Shown here: piece by piece, positions 1-6,682 of the stretch
Numbering within the stretch: position 1 is the first letter of the stretch
Layout: every line of letters starts with the position of its first letter
Assembly (NCBI GenBank): GCA_020629595.1
Contig: JAHDDA010000078.1
Location: forward strand, 1 to 9,640
Source: Chitinophagales bacterium
GTDB lineage: Bacteria; Bacteroidota; Bacteroidia; Chitinophagales; UBA2359
Length of the DNA stretch: 9,640 nucleotides
Direction: 5' to 3'
Made by a program: the position numbers and the translations under genes
Notes under the pieces: generated by a model
Told to the model about the DNA's origin: nothing
Databases searched by the model: none
What the model saw: only the letters and a program-made list of their open reading frames with translations

Positions 1-452
1 TTAATACCTCTAAAAGCACCAACTCCTTCTGTACCAAAATTTAAAACAGTAGGTTTTACATCTAAAGATAAATTTAATGGCAATCTAGGTGGATTCCATT
101 CTATACCAACAACACCATCTACTCCTATATTTGAGCCTACATCATTACTAAATCCTTGAAACAAAGTTAAACCTCCACCATAATACCAAGTAAAAGCATT
201 AGAATTTCCTATTCGATTTGTTACTTCGTACAATCCAGTAATATGTAAGGTATTCCAACCACCAAGATAAAGAATACCCTCAATTTTATTACCATAATTA
301 CCTACTGTTTTCTTTGCAGAAATACCTAATCCATAAGTAAATCTTGCCCCTACTGCAAGATCATAATCTTGTGCTTTCACCTCTGTATTAGAAAAAAGCA
401 TTACAAAACAAGCCAATAGGCTTAAAAATGAAACTTTTTTAATCATAATCAT
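1..452 (-). CDS. Secreted outer-membrane beta-barrel-like protein, partial (C-terminus beyond left edge)
   Basis: The reading frame is open from an ATG at 452 to the window edge, giving 150 full codons with no stop. A second in-frame ATG at 446 is an equally good start and gives the more usual signal-peptide beginning MIKKVSF. From that start, residues 1-25 form a signal peptide: KK, a hydrophobic core, then cleavage likely after VKA before QDYDLAVGAR. The rest alternates polar and hydrophobic residues with many Gly, Tyr, Trp and Asn (GGWNTLHITGLYEV, WYYGGG, GVDGVVGIEW, LPLNLSLDVKP), the texture of a small outer-membrane beta-barrel. This resembles the short, uncharacterised barrel proteins common in Bacteroidota; no catalytic motif is visible and the function is unknown. 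It lies 100 bases downstream of the MFS gene on the same strand. A weak -7-like box (TATAATTG, 507-500, one mismatch to TAnnTTTG) could drive it separately. Barrel type is inferred from composition only. Confidence 0.75.
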   Translation of the reverse strand, partial: MIMIKKVSFLSLLACFVMLFSNTEVKAQDYDLAVGARFTYGLGISAKKTVGNYGNKIEGILYLGGWNTLHITGLYEVTNRIGNSNAFTWYYGGGLTLFQGFSNDVGSNIGVDGVVGIEWNPPRLPLNLSLDVKPTVLNFGTEGVGAFRGI

Positions 453-552
453 AAGTTTTGTTTTAAGACGTTAAATGTAACGGAACGATTGCATTTTTTC
501 AATTATATTTTTTTCAGTTTTAGTAAAAATAGCTAAATTGAATGTAAACTAC

Positions 553-1803
553 TTACTCATTTAAGGGTAAATTTGCTATTGGTTTGTAATTTTTGTATAG
601 CATAAATAATGCTATCCAACATAAAAAAGCACAAATTAAATAACTAAACTGAACGTTTTTCACAAAGAAAGGTATAGAAAATAAAGCAATTAGAGACATT
701 CTTTCTAAAACATTGATAATCATAAATATACTTCCAGTTCTTCCAATTACACTATTAGGGATTCTTTCCAACAAAAAAGTAATTCTTAACACCCTACTAC
801 CTGCATTTGCCAAGCCCACTAAGAACATTAAAGCTAAAAAAACAGGAATTTCAAACAAAAAAGAAAAAATAAGATAAACTAAACCACAAACAAAGTGCAA
901 ACACATAACGCCCGTAATTGCCGAATACCTTTTAAAAAATTTAGTAACAAATAAGCCAGCAGCTATTGCTCCAAACGCATAAAACACTTCGTGGAGTGCA
1001 TAAACATTGGCATCAGCTTTAAGTACATTTTTTACATAATTGGGTGCACTTACAAAATTTGTAACCAATATTGTTGCAAAAACAGTAAAACTTAAAACGC
1101 CAAATAATAAAATATAAGGTCGTTCTCTTAAAAAGTTAAATCCTACTTTAAATCTTGACACCAAGTCATTGTTTTCAATATTTCTTTCAACAGTTGGCTT
1201 ATAGCTTATTAATAAAATTACAAATACTGAAGCAAAGTAGGTACAACCATCTAGTAAAATAACATTACTCATTTCCCATTTTGCAATATTCAAATTAAAC
1301 AAACCTAAATCATAATTACCACCTTTCAATAATATAGCTGCCATAGCTCCTGAAATAACAGAAGTAGTTTGTCCTTGCACTTCTATATATGAAGTTATTT
1401 TCCCATAATCTTTTGGCTCAACCAACTCCTGAGCAAATGCGTACAAGCTTGGATAATGTATATTAAATATTAGAAAAGTAGCAGTAAACAAAGCCGCTAA
1501 AATAAATATTGGTGCTTCTCCTAATTGAAAACTAAAGATACTCGCAGATAAAAATAAAACTGCACCTACAACATTAGTTAATAAAAAAATGGTTTTTCTT
1601 GAATATTTATCAACTAAAGTACCAGCATAAGGTCCCCAAAATAAAGAAAGCAAGGTTGCAAAAAAATATATGTAAGCACTTAAAGCGGGTTCATCCAAAA
1701 CATCAACAAAATACCACGGAATGGCAATCAAACTAATTCCTTGTGAAAAACCAGAAATTGTATTGGCAATAAATAGTAAAATAATAGCTTTCTGATTCTT
1801 CAC
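553..1803 (-). CDS. MFS transporter, probable drug/siderophore-type exporter (12 TM)
   Basis: A 416-residue integral membrane protein of the usual length for the major facilitator superfamily. Hydrophobic segments run the whole length and fit about twelve helices in two halves, with a longer polar loop near residues 202-225. The family signature A between helices 2 and 3 is visible as GTLVDKYSRK at residues 61-70, with Asp65 and Arg69. The general look is that of the EntS/MFS_3-like exporters, so export of a small molecule by proton antiport across the inner membrane is a reasonable inference; the substrate cannot be told. The start is GTG: the frame has a TAA stop four codons upstream and no ATG before residue 1. 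It is transcribed divergently from prs and followed on the same strand by the beta-barrel-like gene. Whether the two share a transcript is not shown. Confidence 0.88.
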   Translation of the reverse strand: MKNQKAIILLFIANTISGFSQGISLIAIPWYFVDVLDEPALSAYIYFFATLLSLFWGPYAGTLVDKYSRKTIFLLTNVVGAVLFLSASIFSFQLGEAPIFILAALFTATFLIFNIHYPSLYAFAQELVEPKDYGKITSYIEVQGQTTSVISGAMAAILLKGGNYDLGLFNLNIAKWEMSNVILLDGCTYFASVFVILLISYKPTVERNIENNDLVSRFKVGFNFLRERPYILLFGVLSFTVFATILVTNFVSAPNYVKNVLKADANVYALHEVFYAFGAIAAGLFVTKFFKRYSAITGVMCLHFVCGLVYLIFSFLFEIPVFLALMFLVGLANAGSRVLRITFLLERIPNSVIGRTGSIFMIINVLERMSLIALFSIPFFVKNVQFSYLICAFLCWIALFMLYKNYKPIANLPLNE

Positions 1804-1947
1804 ATTTTTATTTTAAATTTGAATAAGAACACCGAAAATATTTTAGAGTTTTAAAATTTAATGATAAAATTATAATTAAATAAATCGAAAGTTTTATTAA
1901 ATGTATCTTTTTACACCCAAAGCAATAACAATTTTATAAAAAAGCAT

Positions 1948-1955
1948 TATTTTTG
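1948..1955 (+). promoter_or_regulatory. Likely -7 promoter element of prs
   Basis: TATTTTTG is an exact match to the Bacteroidota -7 consensus TAnnTTTG and ends 24 bases before the prs ATG, so transcription would begin around 1962 with a short leader. No convincing TTG -33 element stands at the usual distance, which keeps the confidence moderate. Confidence 0.45.
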
Positions 1956-1979
1956 CACGCTGATTTCAATATTCAGACA

Positions 1980-2915
1980 ATGCCAACTTCAAATAATATT
2001 AAGTTATTTTCAGGCGAAGCAACAAATTTACTTGCTTCTAAAATTGCTCAAGATTATGGAAAAGAACTTGGTAGCGTGATATTCGAACGCTTTAGCGATG
2101 GTGAATATCAGCCTAATATTTTGGAATCGGTTCGTGGTACAACGGTTTTTTTTATTCAATCAACAAGCCCGCCAGTAGATAACTTGTTTGAACTATTAAT
2201 GCTAATGGATGCAGCTAAAAGAGCATCGGCAGCTTATGTAGTGGCAGTTATTCCTTACTTTGGGTTTTCAAGGCAAGATAGAAAAGATAAACCACGTGTA
2301 TCAATAGGTGCTAAAATGGTGGCTAATTTATTAGTAGCTGCTGGTGCTGATAGAATAATGACAATGGATTTACACGCCCCACAAATTCAGGGCTTCTTTG
2401 ATATTCCTGTTGATCATTTAGACAATTCAGCAATCTTTGTACCTTATATTAAAAGTCTTGGATTAGATAATATTCTTTTTGCAGCACCAGATGTTGGGAG
2501 TTCGAAAAGAGTAAGAAGTTTTGCCAAGAAATTTAATGCAGATATTGTTATTTGCGATAAATATAGGAAAAGAGCCAATGAAATAGCAGAAATGCGTGTT
2601 ATTGGAGATCCCAAAGGTAGAGATGTTATTATTATAGATGACATAATTGATACTGGAGGAACTATGTGTACGGCAGCAGAAAAACTAATGGAGTTCGGAG
2701 CAAATAGCGTAAGAGCTTTATGTACACACCCTGTTTTATCGGGAAAAGCATACGAACGTATAGAAAACTCTGTTTTAAGTGAATTGGTTGTTTGCGATAC
2801 AATTCCGCTTAAAAAAGAAAGTAGTAAAATAAAAACTGTATCAGTAGCACCGCTTTTTGCTAATGCAATAAAATGTGTGAACAATAATAATTCGATAAGT
2901 AAACTTTTTATATAA
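1980..2915 (+). CDS. prs: Ribose-phosphate pyrophosphokinase (PRPP synthase)
   Basis: Cytoplasmic enzyme that transfers pyrophosphate from ATP to ribose 5-phosphate, making PRPP for purine, pyrimidine, NAD, His and Trp synthesis. From the ATG at 1980 the protein has 311 residues, the normal length for class I enzymes. Visible motifs in order: FSDGEYQPN (38-46), the flexible ATP-binding loop with YFGFSRQDRK (93-102), the metal-binding DLHAPQIQGFF (130-140), the catalytic lysine context CDKYRKR (192-198), and the PRPP-binding loop DDIIDTGGT (220-228). The frame can be extended upstream to a TTG at 1953, but that codon lies inside the likely -7 box and the added residues do not belong to the family, so ATG 1980 is preferred. 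rplY follows after 11 bases and is probably co-transcribed. The tail NNNNSISKLFI is slightly unusual but not functionally telling. Confidence 0.97.
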   Translation: MPTSNNIKLFSGEATNLLASKIAQDYGKELGSVIFERFSDGEYQPNILESVRGTTVFFIQSTSPPVDNLFELLMLMDAAKRASAAYVVAVIPYFGFSRQDRKDKPRVSIGAKMVANLLVAAGADRIMTMDLHAPQIQGFFDIPVDHLDNSAIFVPYIKSLGLDNILFAAPDVGSSKRVRSFAKKFNADIVICDKYRKRANEIAEMRVIGDPKGRDVIIIDDIIDTGGTMCTAAEKLMEFGANSVRALCTHPVLSGKAYERIENSVLSELVVCDTIPLKKESSKIKTVSVAPLFANAIKCVNNNNSISKLFI

Positions 2916-2926
2916 AATATATTATA

Positions 2927-3508
2927 ATGAACGTTGTATCAATTGAAGCAAAAAAAAGAGAAGAATTAGGACAAAAGGCAACTAAACAATTAAGAAATGA
3001 TGGTTTAGTACCTTGTGTTGCTTATGGTGGCGAAGAAGTGCACCATTTCTATGCTTCACAATTAACATTTCGTCCAATTGTTTATACTCCAGATTTCAAT
3101 GTAGTTGAAATTAACATTGATGGAAAAACAATTAAATGCGTATTAAAAGATTTTCAGTTTCACCCTGTTACTGATGAGTTAATGCACTTAGATTTTATGG
3201 AATTAGTTGATGGTAAGAAAGTTATTGTTGACTTACCATTACAATTCAATGGATTAGCCGAAGGTGTACGTGCTGGTGGTAAATTATTAGCTCAAATTCG
3301 TAAATTACGTGTAAAAGCATTACCAAAAGATTTAATACCTATTTTAGATGTAGATGTTACCAAATTACAATTAGGTAAATCAATTAAAGTACGCGAACTA
3401 AGTTACGAAGGCTTAGAAATAATGAACTCTGGTGGTTCTCCAATAGTAAGTATTGAAATTCCACGTTCGTTACGTTCTAAAAAAGCTGCTGAAGCTGCAG
3501 ATGCTTAG
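2927..3508 (+). CDS. rplY: 50S ribosomal protein L25 / general stress protein CTC
   Basis: A 193-residue two-domain L25 protein of the TL5/CTC type, a ribosomal protein that binds 5S rRNA in the large subunit. Residues 1 to about 90 are the L25 domain (VSIEAKKREELGQKATKQLR, then VPCVAYGG, and FQFHPVTDELMHLDFMEL near 77-94). The remainder is the C-terminal beta domain (KVIVDLPLQFNGLAEGVRAGG, then KLRVKALPKDLIP). It ends in a short Lys/Ala tail (RSKKAAEAADA). The ATG at 2927 gives the expected beginning MNVVSIEAKKRE. It is the second gene of a prs-rplY pair, a widespread bacterial linkage. Transcription very likely ends at the strong hairpin 28 bases downstream. The pth gene that often follows this pair is not here. 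Confidence 0.96.
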   Translation: MNVVSIEAKKREELGQKATKQLRNDGLVPCVAYGGEEVHHFYASQLTFRPIVYTPDFNVVEINIDGKTIKCVLKDFQFHPVTDELMHLDFMELVDGKKVIVDLPLQFNGLAEGVRAGGKLLAQIRKLRVKALPKDLIPILDVDVTKLQLGKSIKVRELSYEGLEIMNSGGSPIVSIEIPRSLRSKKAAEAADA

Positions 3509-3536
3509 AAAAATTGTACCCAAAATTTTAAATTGC

Positions 3537-3576
3537 AAACCAATCTTCATTTTTTGAAGATTGGTTTTTTATTTTT
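3537..3576 (+). terminator. Rho-independent terminator after rplY
   Basis: A perfect 13-bp stem: AAACCAATCTTCA (3537-3549) pairs with TGAAGATTGGTTT (3555-3567) around a five-T loop, and is followed by a T-rich run (TTTATTTTT). It lies between rplY and tatD and probably closes the prs-rplY transcript. Confidence 0.9.
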
Positions 3577-3592
3577 CTTAATTCAATAAAAA

Positions 3593-4372
3593 ATGTACTT
3601 TACAGATACACATACTCATCTTTTTTCAAATAAATTTGATGAAGATAGAACCGAAATGGTTCAAAGAGCAATAGATGCAGGTGTTACTAAAATGTTTTTA
3701 CCAAACGTAGATGTATCTACTATAAAGGAAATGAATGAATTAGAAGCCCAATTTCCAGAAAACTGTTTTTCTATGATTGGCTTACATCCTTGTCATGTGT
3801 TTGAAAACTATAAAGAATCTTTAGCCATAATTGAAACCGAATTAGAAAAAAGAGCTTACGCTGGAATAGGTGAAACAGGTTTAGATTATTATTGGGATAC
3901 TACATTTAAACAACAGCAACAAGCTTCATTACACATTCATGCTCAATGGGCAAAAAAATACAAAAGACCAATTATTTTACATACTCGTGAGTCATTCAAT
4001 GATTCTTTTGCAATAATGAAAGAACACAATAACGATGATTTAACAGGTGTGTTTCATTGTTTTAGTGGTTCAATTGAAGAAGCAGAAAAAGTAGCTTCTT
4101 TAAATGGATTTTACATTGGTATTGGAGGTGTGGTTACTTTTAAAAAAAGCCATTTACCTGAAGTAATTAAAAATGTTCCCTTAGAATTAATAGTTTTAGA
4201 AACAGATTCGCCATATTTAGCCCCAACGCCCAATAGAGGAAAACGCAACGAAAGCAGTTACTTAACACTGATAGCCAATAAAATAGCCGAAATTAAAGAA
4301 ATTTCACTAGAGGAAGTTGCAAACATTACCAACCAAAATGCTTCAAAATTATATAAATCTATACTAAAATAA
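3593..4372 (+). CDS. tatD: TatD family metal-dependent hydrolase (DNase)
   Basis: A 259-residue TIM-barrel metal hydrolase of the TatD family, typical length. Family members act as 3'-5' DNases and related nucleic-acid or D-aminoacyl-tRNA hydrolases in the cytoplasm. All metal-ligand motifs are present: DTHTHLF with His7 and His9, GETGLDYYW with Glu94, IILHTRES with His130, FHCFSG with His155, and LETDSPYLAP with Asp205. The family's C-terminal PNRGKRNESSYL is also there. The ATG at 3593 gives the normal MYFTDTHTHLF beginning. The gene starts 16 bases after the rplY terminator hairpin, so it is likely to need its own promoter, but only a mismatched -7-like box (TATTTTTC, 3570-3577) is seen. 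Family assignment is secure; assignment to a particular subtype (TatD, YcfH, YjjV) is not. Confidence 0.93.
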   Translation: MYFTDTHTHLFSNKFDEDRTEMVQRAIDAGVTKMFLPNVDVSTIKEMNELEAQFPENCFSMIGLHPCHVFENYKESLAIIETELEKRAYAGIGETGLDYYWDTTFKQQQQASLHIHAQWAKKYKRPIILHTRESFNDSFAIMKEHNNDDLTGVFHCFSGSIEEAEKVASLNGFYIGIGGVVTFKKSHLPEVIKNVPLELIVLETDSPYLAPTPNRGKRNESSYLTLIANKIAEIKEISLEEVANITNQNASKLYKSILK

Positions 4373-4540
4373 GTTTGTCAGAATTTATTGATAACTGGGA
4401 ATAATTAATATTTCTTACAATTAGTTAAAAAATTTAAGCGTTAAATTTCTTCATTCATAAATGATTTGGTAATTTTATCGGCTAGTGTAGCACAAACTTA
4501 GCTATAAACTATGCGAAGAAAAAATACTAAATATACTTTT

Positions 4541-4631
4541 GGAGAGGTGGCCGAGTGGTCGAAGGCGCACGCCTGGAAAGTGTGTATATCCCAAAAGGAT
4601 ATCGAGGGTTCGAATCCCTCTCTCTCCGCCA
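4541..4631 (+). tRNA. tRNA-Ser (anticodon GGA), CCA encoded
   Basis: The cloverleaf can be drawn completely. The acceptor GGAGAGG (4541-4547) pairs with TCTCTCC (4621-4627), with one G-U pair. The anticodon stem CACGC/GTGTG encloses the loop CTGGAAA with anticodon GGA at 4575-4577, reading UCC/UCU. A long variable arm at about 4585-4603 (ATATCC pairing with GGATAT) marks a class II tRNA, here serine. The T stem is GAGGG/CCCTC with loop TTCGAAT. The discriminator is G4628 and CCA (4629-4631) is encoded. exbB begins 56 bases downstream with no hairpin between them. Confidence 0.97.
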
Positions 4632-4687
4632 TAGTCAATTTTAAATTATTTTTTAACTAATTATATAAATTTTTAAAACTTATTTCA

Positions 4688-5497
4688 ATGAAACAATTAA
4701 TGACATTGCTTGCCCTAATGGGTACACTGTTAATTTCATCGGCAAACTTTAATTATGTGTATGCACAAGATGGTGCTGATGCCGACAAAACAGAACAAGT
4801 AGAAGAAAAAGCTGCAGAACCTGTGAAAGCTGCAGAACCAGTAAAAGCTGAAGTAGAAGAATTAACTGGTACAGAGTGGTTAAAAAAACAATTCATCGAT
4901 GGTGGATGGCAATTTATGACACTTGTACTTATTTGTTTAATTATTGGTTTAGCTATTTGTATTGAACGTATTATTTCATTAAACTTAGCAACTACTAACT
5001 CAACCAAATTACTTAAAAAGGTATCTGCCAAGTTAGATGACAACGATTTAGATGGAGCTCGTGAAATTTGCAAATCTTCTCGTGGTCCTATTGCTAGTAT
5101 TTTCTATCAAGGTCTTAGTCGTGCCGACCAAAGTATTGATGTAGTAGAAAAAGCAATTGTATCTTACGGTGGCGTGCAAATGGGACGTTTAGAACGTGGA
5201 TTAGTTTGGATTAGCTTATTTATTGCATTAGCACCAATGCTTGGTTTCATGGGTACTGTATTAGGTATGATTGGAGCATTCGATGCAATTGAAGCTGCAG
5301 GTGATATTTCTCCTTCATTAGTAGCAGGTGGTATTAAAGTAGCACTTTTAACAACAGTATTTGGTCTTGTAGTAGCAATTATTCTTCAAATATTTTACAA
5401 CTACTTAGTTTCTAAAGTAGATGGTATTGTAAATGATATGGAAGATGCATCAATTAGCTTAGTAGATTTAGTAGCTGATTATAAAAAGAGAGCTTAA
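4688..5497 (+). CDS. exbB: ExbB/TolQ/MotA family proton-channel protein
   Basis: A 269-residue inner-membrane component of the ExbB-ExbD motor, which uses the proton gradient to energise TonB and so outer-membrane receptors. Residues 1-26 look like a cleavable signal peptide (cleavage likely after VYA, before QDG). An acidic, Ala/Glu/Pro-rich linker follows (27-60), containing the repeat KAAEPV twice plus KAE. The core has three hydrophobic segments: about 75-98, 171-198 and 213-240, separated by a cytoplasmic domain. The conserved channel signatures are LGFMGTVLGMI (185-195) in the second and KVALLTTVFGL (217-227) in the third, with Thr190 and the Thr pair 222-223 at the positions expected to line the proton path. 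The signal peptide and linker are extensions common in Bacteroidota homologues and absent from the E. coli protein. TolQ is an alternative name, but the following gene order favours ExbB. Confidence 0.94.
   Translation: MKQLMTLLALMGTLLISSANFNYVYAQDGADADKTEQVEEKAAEPVKAAEPVKAEVEELTGTEWLKKQFIDGGWQFMTLVLICLIIGLAICIERIISLNLATTNSTKLLKKVSAKLDDNDLDGAREICKSSRGPIASIFYQGLSRADQSIDVVEKAIVSYGGVQMGRLERGLVWISLFIALAPMLGFMGTVLGMIGAFDAIEAAGDISPSLVAGGIKVALLTTVFGLVVAIILQIFYNYLVSKVDGIVNDMEDASISLVDLVADYKKRA
4808..4852 (+). repeat. In-frame 18-bp tandem repeat in the exbB linker
   Basis: Two 18-base units (4808-4825 and 4826-4843) and a 9-base partial unit encode KAAEPV, KAAEPV and KAE. The copies differ at two positions (cctgtg against ccagta). 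The repeat length is a multiple of three, so a change of copy number would lengthen or shorten the periplasmic linker without breaking the frame. Confidence 0.85.
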
Positions 5498-5542
5498 TCC
5501 AGAGCTTTGTAAACTTATTTTTTAATTTTAAAACAAAGCAAA

Positions 5543-5926
5543 ATGGAAATGTTTTTTAGAGACACAGTAGTTCCTTTAATGCCTTGGGCTGTAGGACTAA
5601 CTGCTGTATTAGCTTTTATATTAATGCCCCTAATTACCTCAATTTTAAACGGAAAAATTTCTGTTAAAATGATTATAGGCTTAGTTGCATTATTAGTTCT
5701 TATTTTTATTATTTATACTATTTCTCCAGGAGAAGGATGGGCAATGTTCGACACTGCTAAATACGCAAAAGATGGCATAACCGAAACAATACTACCTCAA
5801 TTGGGTGGAATTAAACTAATGAAATATGTAGAAACTTGTATTAGTTCTACTTTATTATTACTTGGAATTGCTGTTGCATTATGGGTACTATTAGAAATAT
5901 TTAATTTCTTTGGACGCTTAGTATAA
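5543..5926 (+). CDS. Small three-helix membrane protein of the exb locus, function unknown
   Basis: A 127-residue protein I cannot assign to a characterised family. Three hydrophobic segments are clear: about residues 14-35, 42-61 and 97-124. Between the second and third is a 35-residue polar stretch beginning with SPGEGWAMFDTAKYAKDG. The start used is the ATG at 5543; the ATG two codons later is possible. It follows exbB by 45 bases on the same strand and ends just before a strong terminator, so it most likely shares the exbB transcript. A small membrane protein between exbB and exbD is, from general knowledge, a recurrent arrangement in Bacteroidota, and the layout of two close helices, a polar loop and a final helix resembles those proteins. 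A role as an accessory subunit of the ExbBD motor is an inference from position alone. No residue suggests enzymatic activity. Confidence 0.85.
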   Translation: MEMFFRDTVVPLMPWAVGLTAVLAFILMPLITSILNGKISVKMIIGLVALLVLIFIIYTISPGEGWAMFDTAKYAKDGITETILPQLGGIKLMKYVETCISSTLLLLGIAVALWVLLEIFNFFGRLV

Positions 5927-5933
5927 AGCTATT

Positions 5934-5977
5934 TTGTTCAACTGAAATGTTAATTATTTCAGTTGAACAATTTTTTT
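5934..5977 (+). terminator. Strong rho-independent terminator inside the exb locus
   Basis: A perfect 15-bp stem: TTGTTCAACTGAAAT (5934-5948) pairs with ATTTCAGTTGAACAA (5956-5970) around a 7-base loop, followed at once by seven T. It begins eight bases after the stop of the 127-residue membrane protein and would separate exbB and that gene from the two exbD genes. Confidence 0.9.
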
Positions 5978-6105
5978 AAAATCAAAAAAGTTAACTTTAA
6001 GTGATTCACATTACTAATTAGTATTTGAAATTTAGTTTTTACCTGAAATAAAACTATCAGAAAAAACTATTCACTATTAATTAACTTTTTTCAAAAACTA
6101 AAAAT

Positions 6106-6657
6106 ATGGCAAAGAAAAAAAGAGAAGCCCCCGAAATAAACGCAAGTTCTATGGCGGATATAGCTTTCCTACTACTAATATTTTTCTTAGTAACAACCAC
6201 TATGGATGTTGATAAAGGTATTGTTGCAACTTTACCACCTTGGACACCAGACCAAGAAGATGTAGAAGTTGATATTAATGCAAGAAATGTATTAGAAATA
6301 TTGGTAAATGCTAAAGATCAATTATTGGTTGAAGGTGAAGTAATGGACATAAGTCAACTTAAAGCCGAGACTATTAAGCATATTACCAATAATGGAAGAG
6401 ATGAAAACTATTCGGATTCACCAACCAAAGCCATTGTTTCTTTAAAAAACGATAAAGGAACATCTTACGGAAGATACATTTCTGTTTATAATGAACTTAG
6501 AGCTGGTTATAACCAAGTTAGAAATGATCACGCTATGAATACTTTTGGTAAGGCTTATGATGACTTAGAAAAAGCACAACAAAAAGAGGTAAGAGCAATT
6601 TATCCACTTAAACTTTCGGAAGCAGAACCAAAAGATTACGGTAGTGCAACAAAGTAA
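6106..6657 (+). CDS. exbD: ExbD/TolR family biopolymer transport protein (first copy)
   Basis: A 183-residue single-pass protein, longer than the roughly 140 residues of the classical ExbD. It has a short basic cytoplasmic start (MAKKKREAPEINASS), then SSMADIAFLLLIFFLVTTTM, in which Asp18 at the head of the single transmembrane helix (about 19-34) matches the proton-carrying aspartate of the family. A periplasmic domain follows, with the segment NVLEILVNAKDQLLVEGEVM (61-80) typical of the ExbD fold. The C-terminal extension is rich in charged residues and may be partly helical around residues 125-163. It should pair with ExbB in the TonB-energising motor. The gene starts 128 bases after the upstream terminator, so it needs its own promoter or read-through. 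The second exbD follows after 25 bases, so those two are surely co-transcribed. Confidence 0.93.
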   Translation: MAKKKREAPEINASSMADIAFLLLIFFLVTTTMDVDKGIVATLPPWTPDQEDVEVDINARNVLEILVNAKDQLLVEGEVMDISQLKAETIKHITNNGRDENYSDSPTKAIVSLKNDKGTSYGRYISVYNELRAGYNQVRNDHAMNTFGKAYDDLEKAQQKEVRAIYPLKLSEAEPKDYGSATK

Positions 6658-6682
6658 TTTTTAACAGTAAAAATAGAAAGAT

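Noticed and set aside
1833..1840. Minus-strand TATTTTCG 30 bases before the MFS start as a possible -7 box
   Set aside because: It has one mismatch to TAnnTTTG in the TTTG part and no -33 partner. It is plausible but not enough to list as a promoter.
2444..2884. 146-codon open frame on the minus strand inside prs
   Set aside because: It lies wholly opposite a conserved gene and has no recognisable protein features. The same applies to the antisense frames at 4753-5073, 7349-7639, 7704-7898 and 9316-9534.
4430..4448. AAATTTAA / TTAAATTT hairpin with a three-base loop downstream of tatD
   Set aside because: The stem is only eight A-T pairs and is not followed by a T-run, so it is too weak to call a terminator in such AT-rich sequence.
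4373..4540. 168-base AT-rich gap between tatD and the tRNA, checked for a small gene or riboswitch
   Set aside because: I see no open frame with a credible start, no conserved aptamer-like structure and no exact promoter box apart from the one rejected above.
4534..4541. TACTTTTG, an exact TAnnTTTG match just before the tRNA-Ser
   Set aside because: The box overlaps the first base of the mature tRNA, so transcription from it would begin inside the tRNA. It is probably a chance match; the tRNA promoter must lie further upstream and I cannot point to it.
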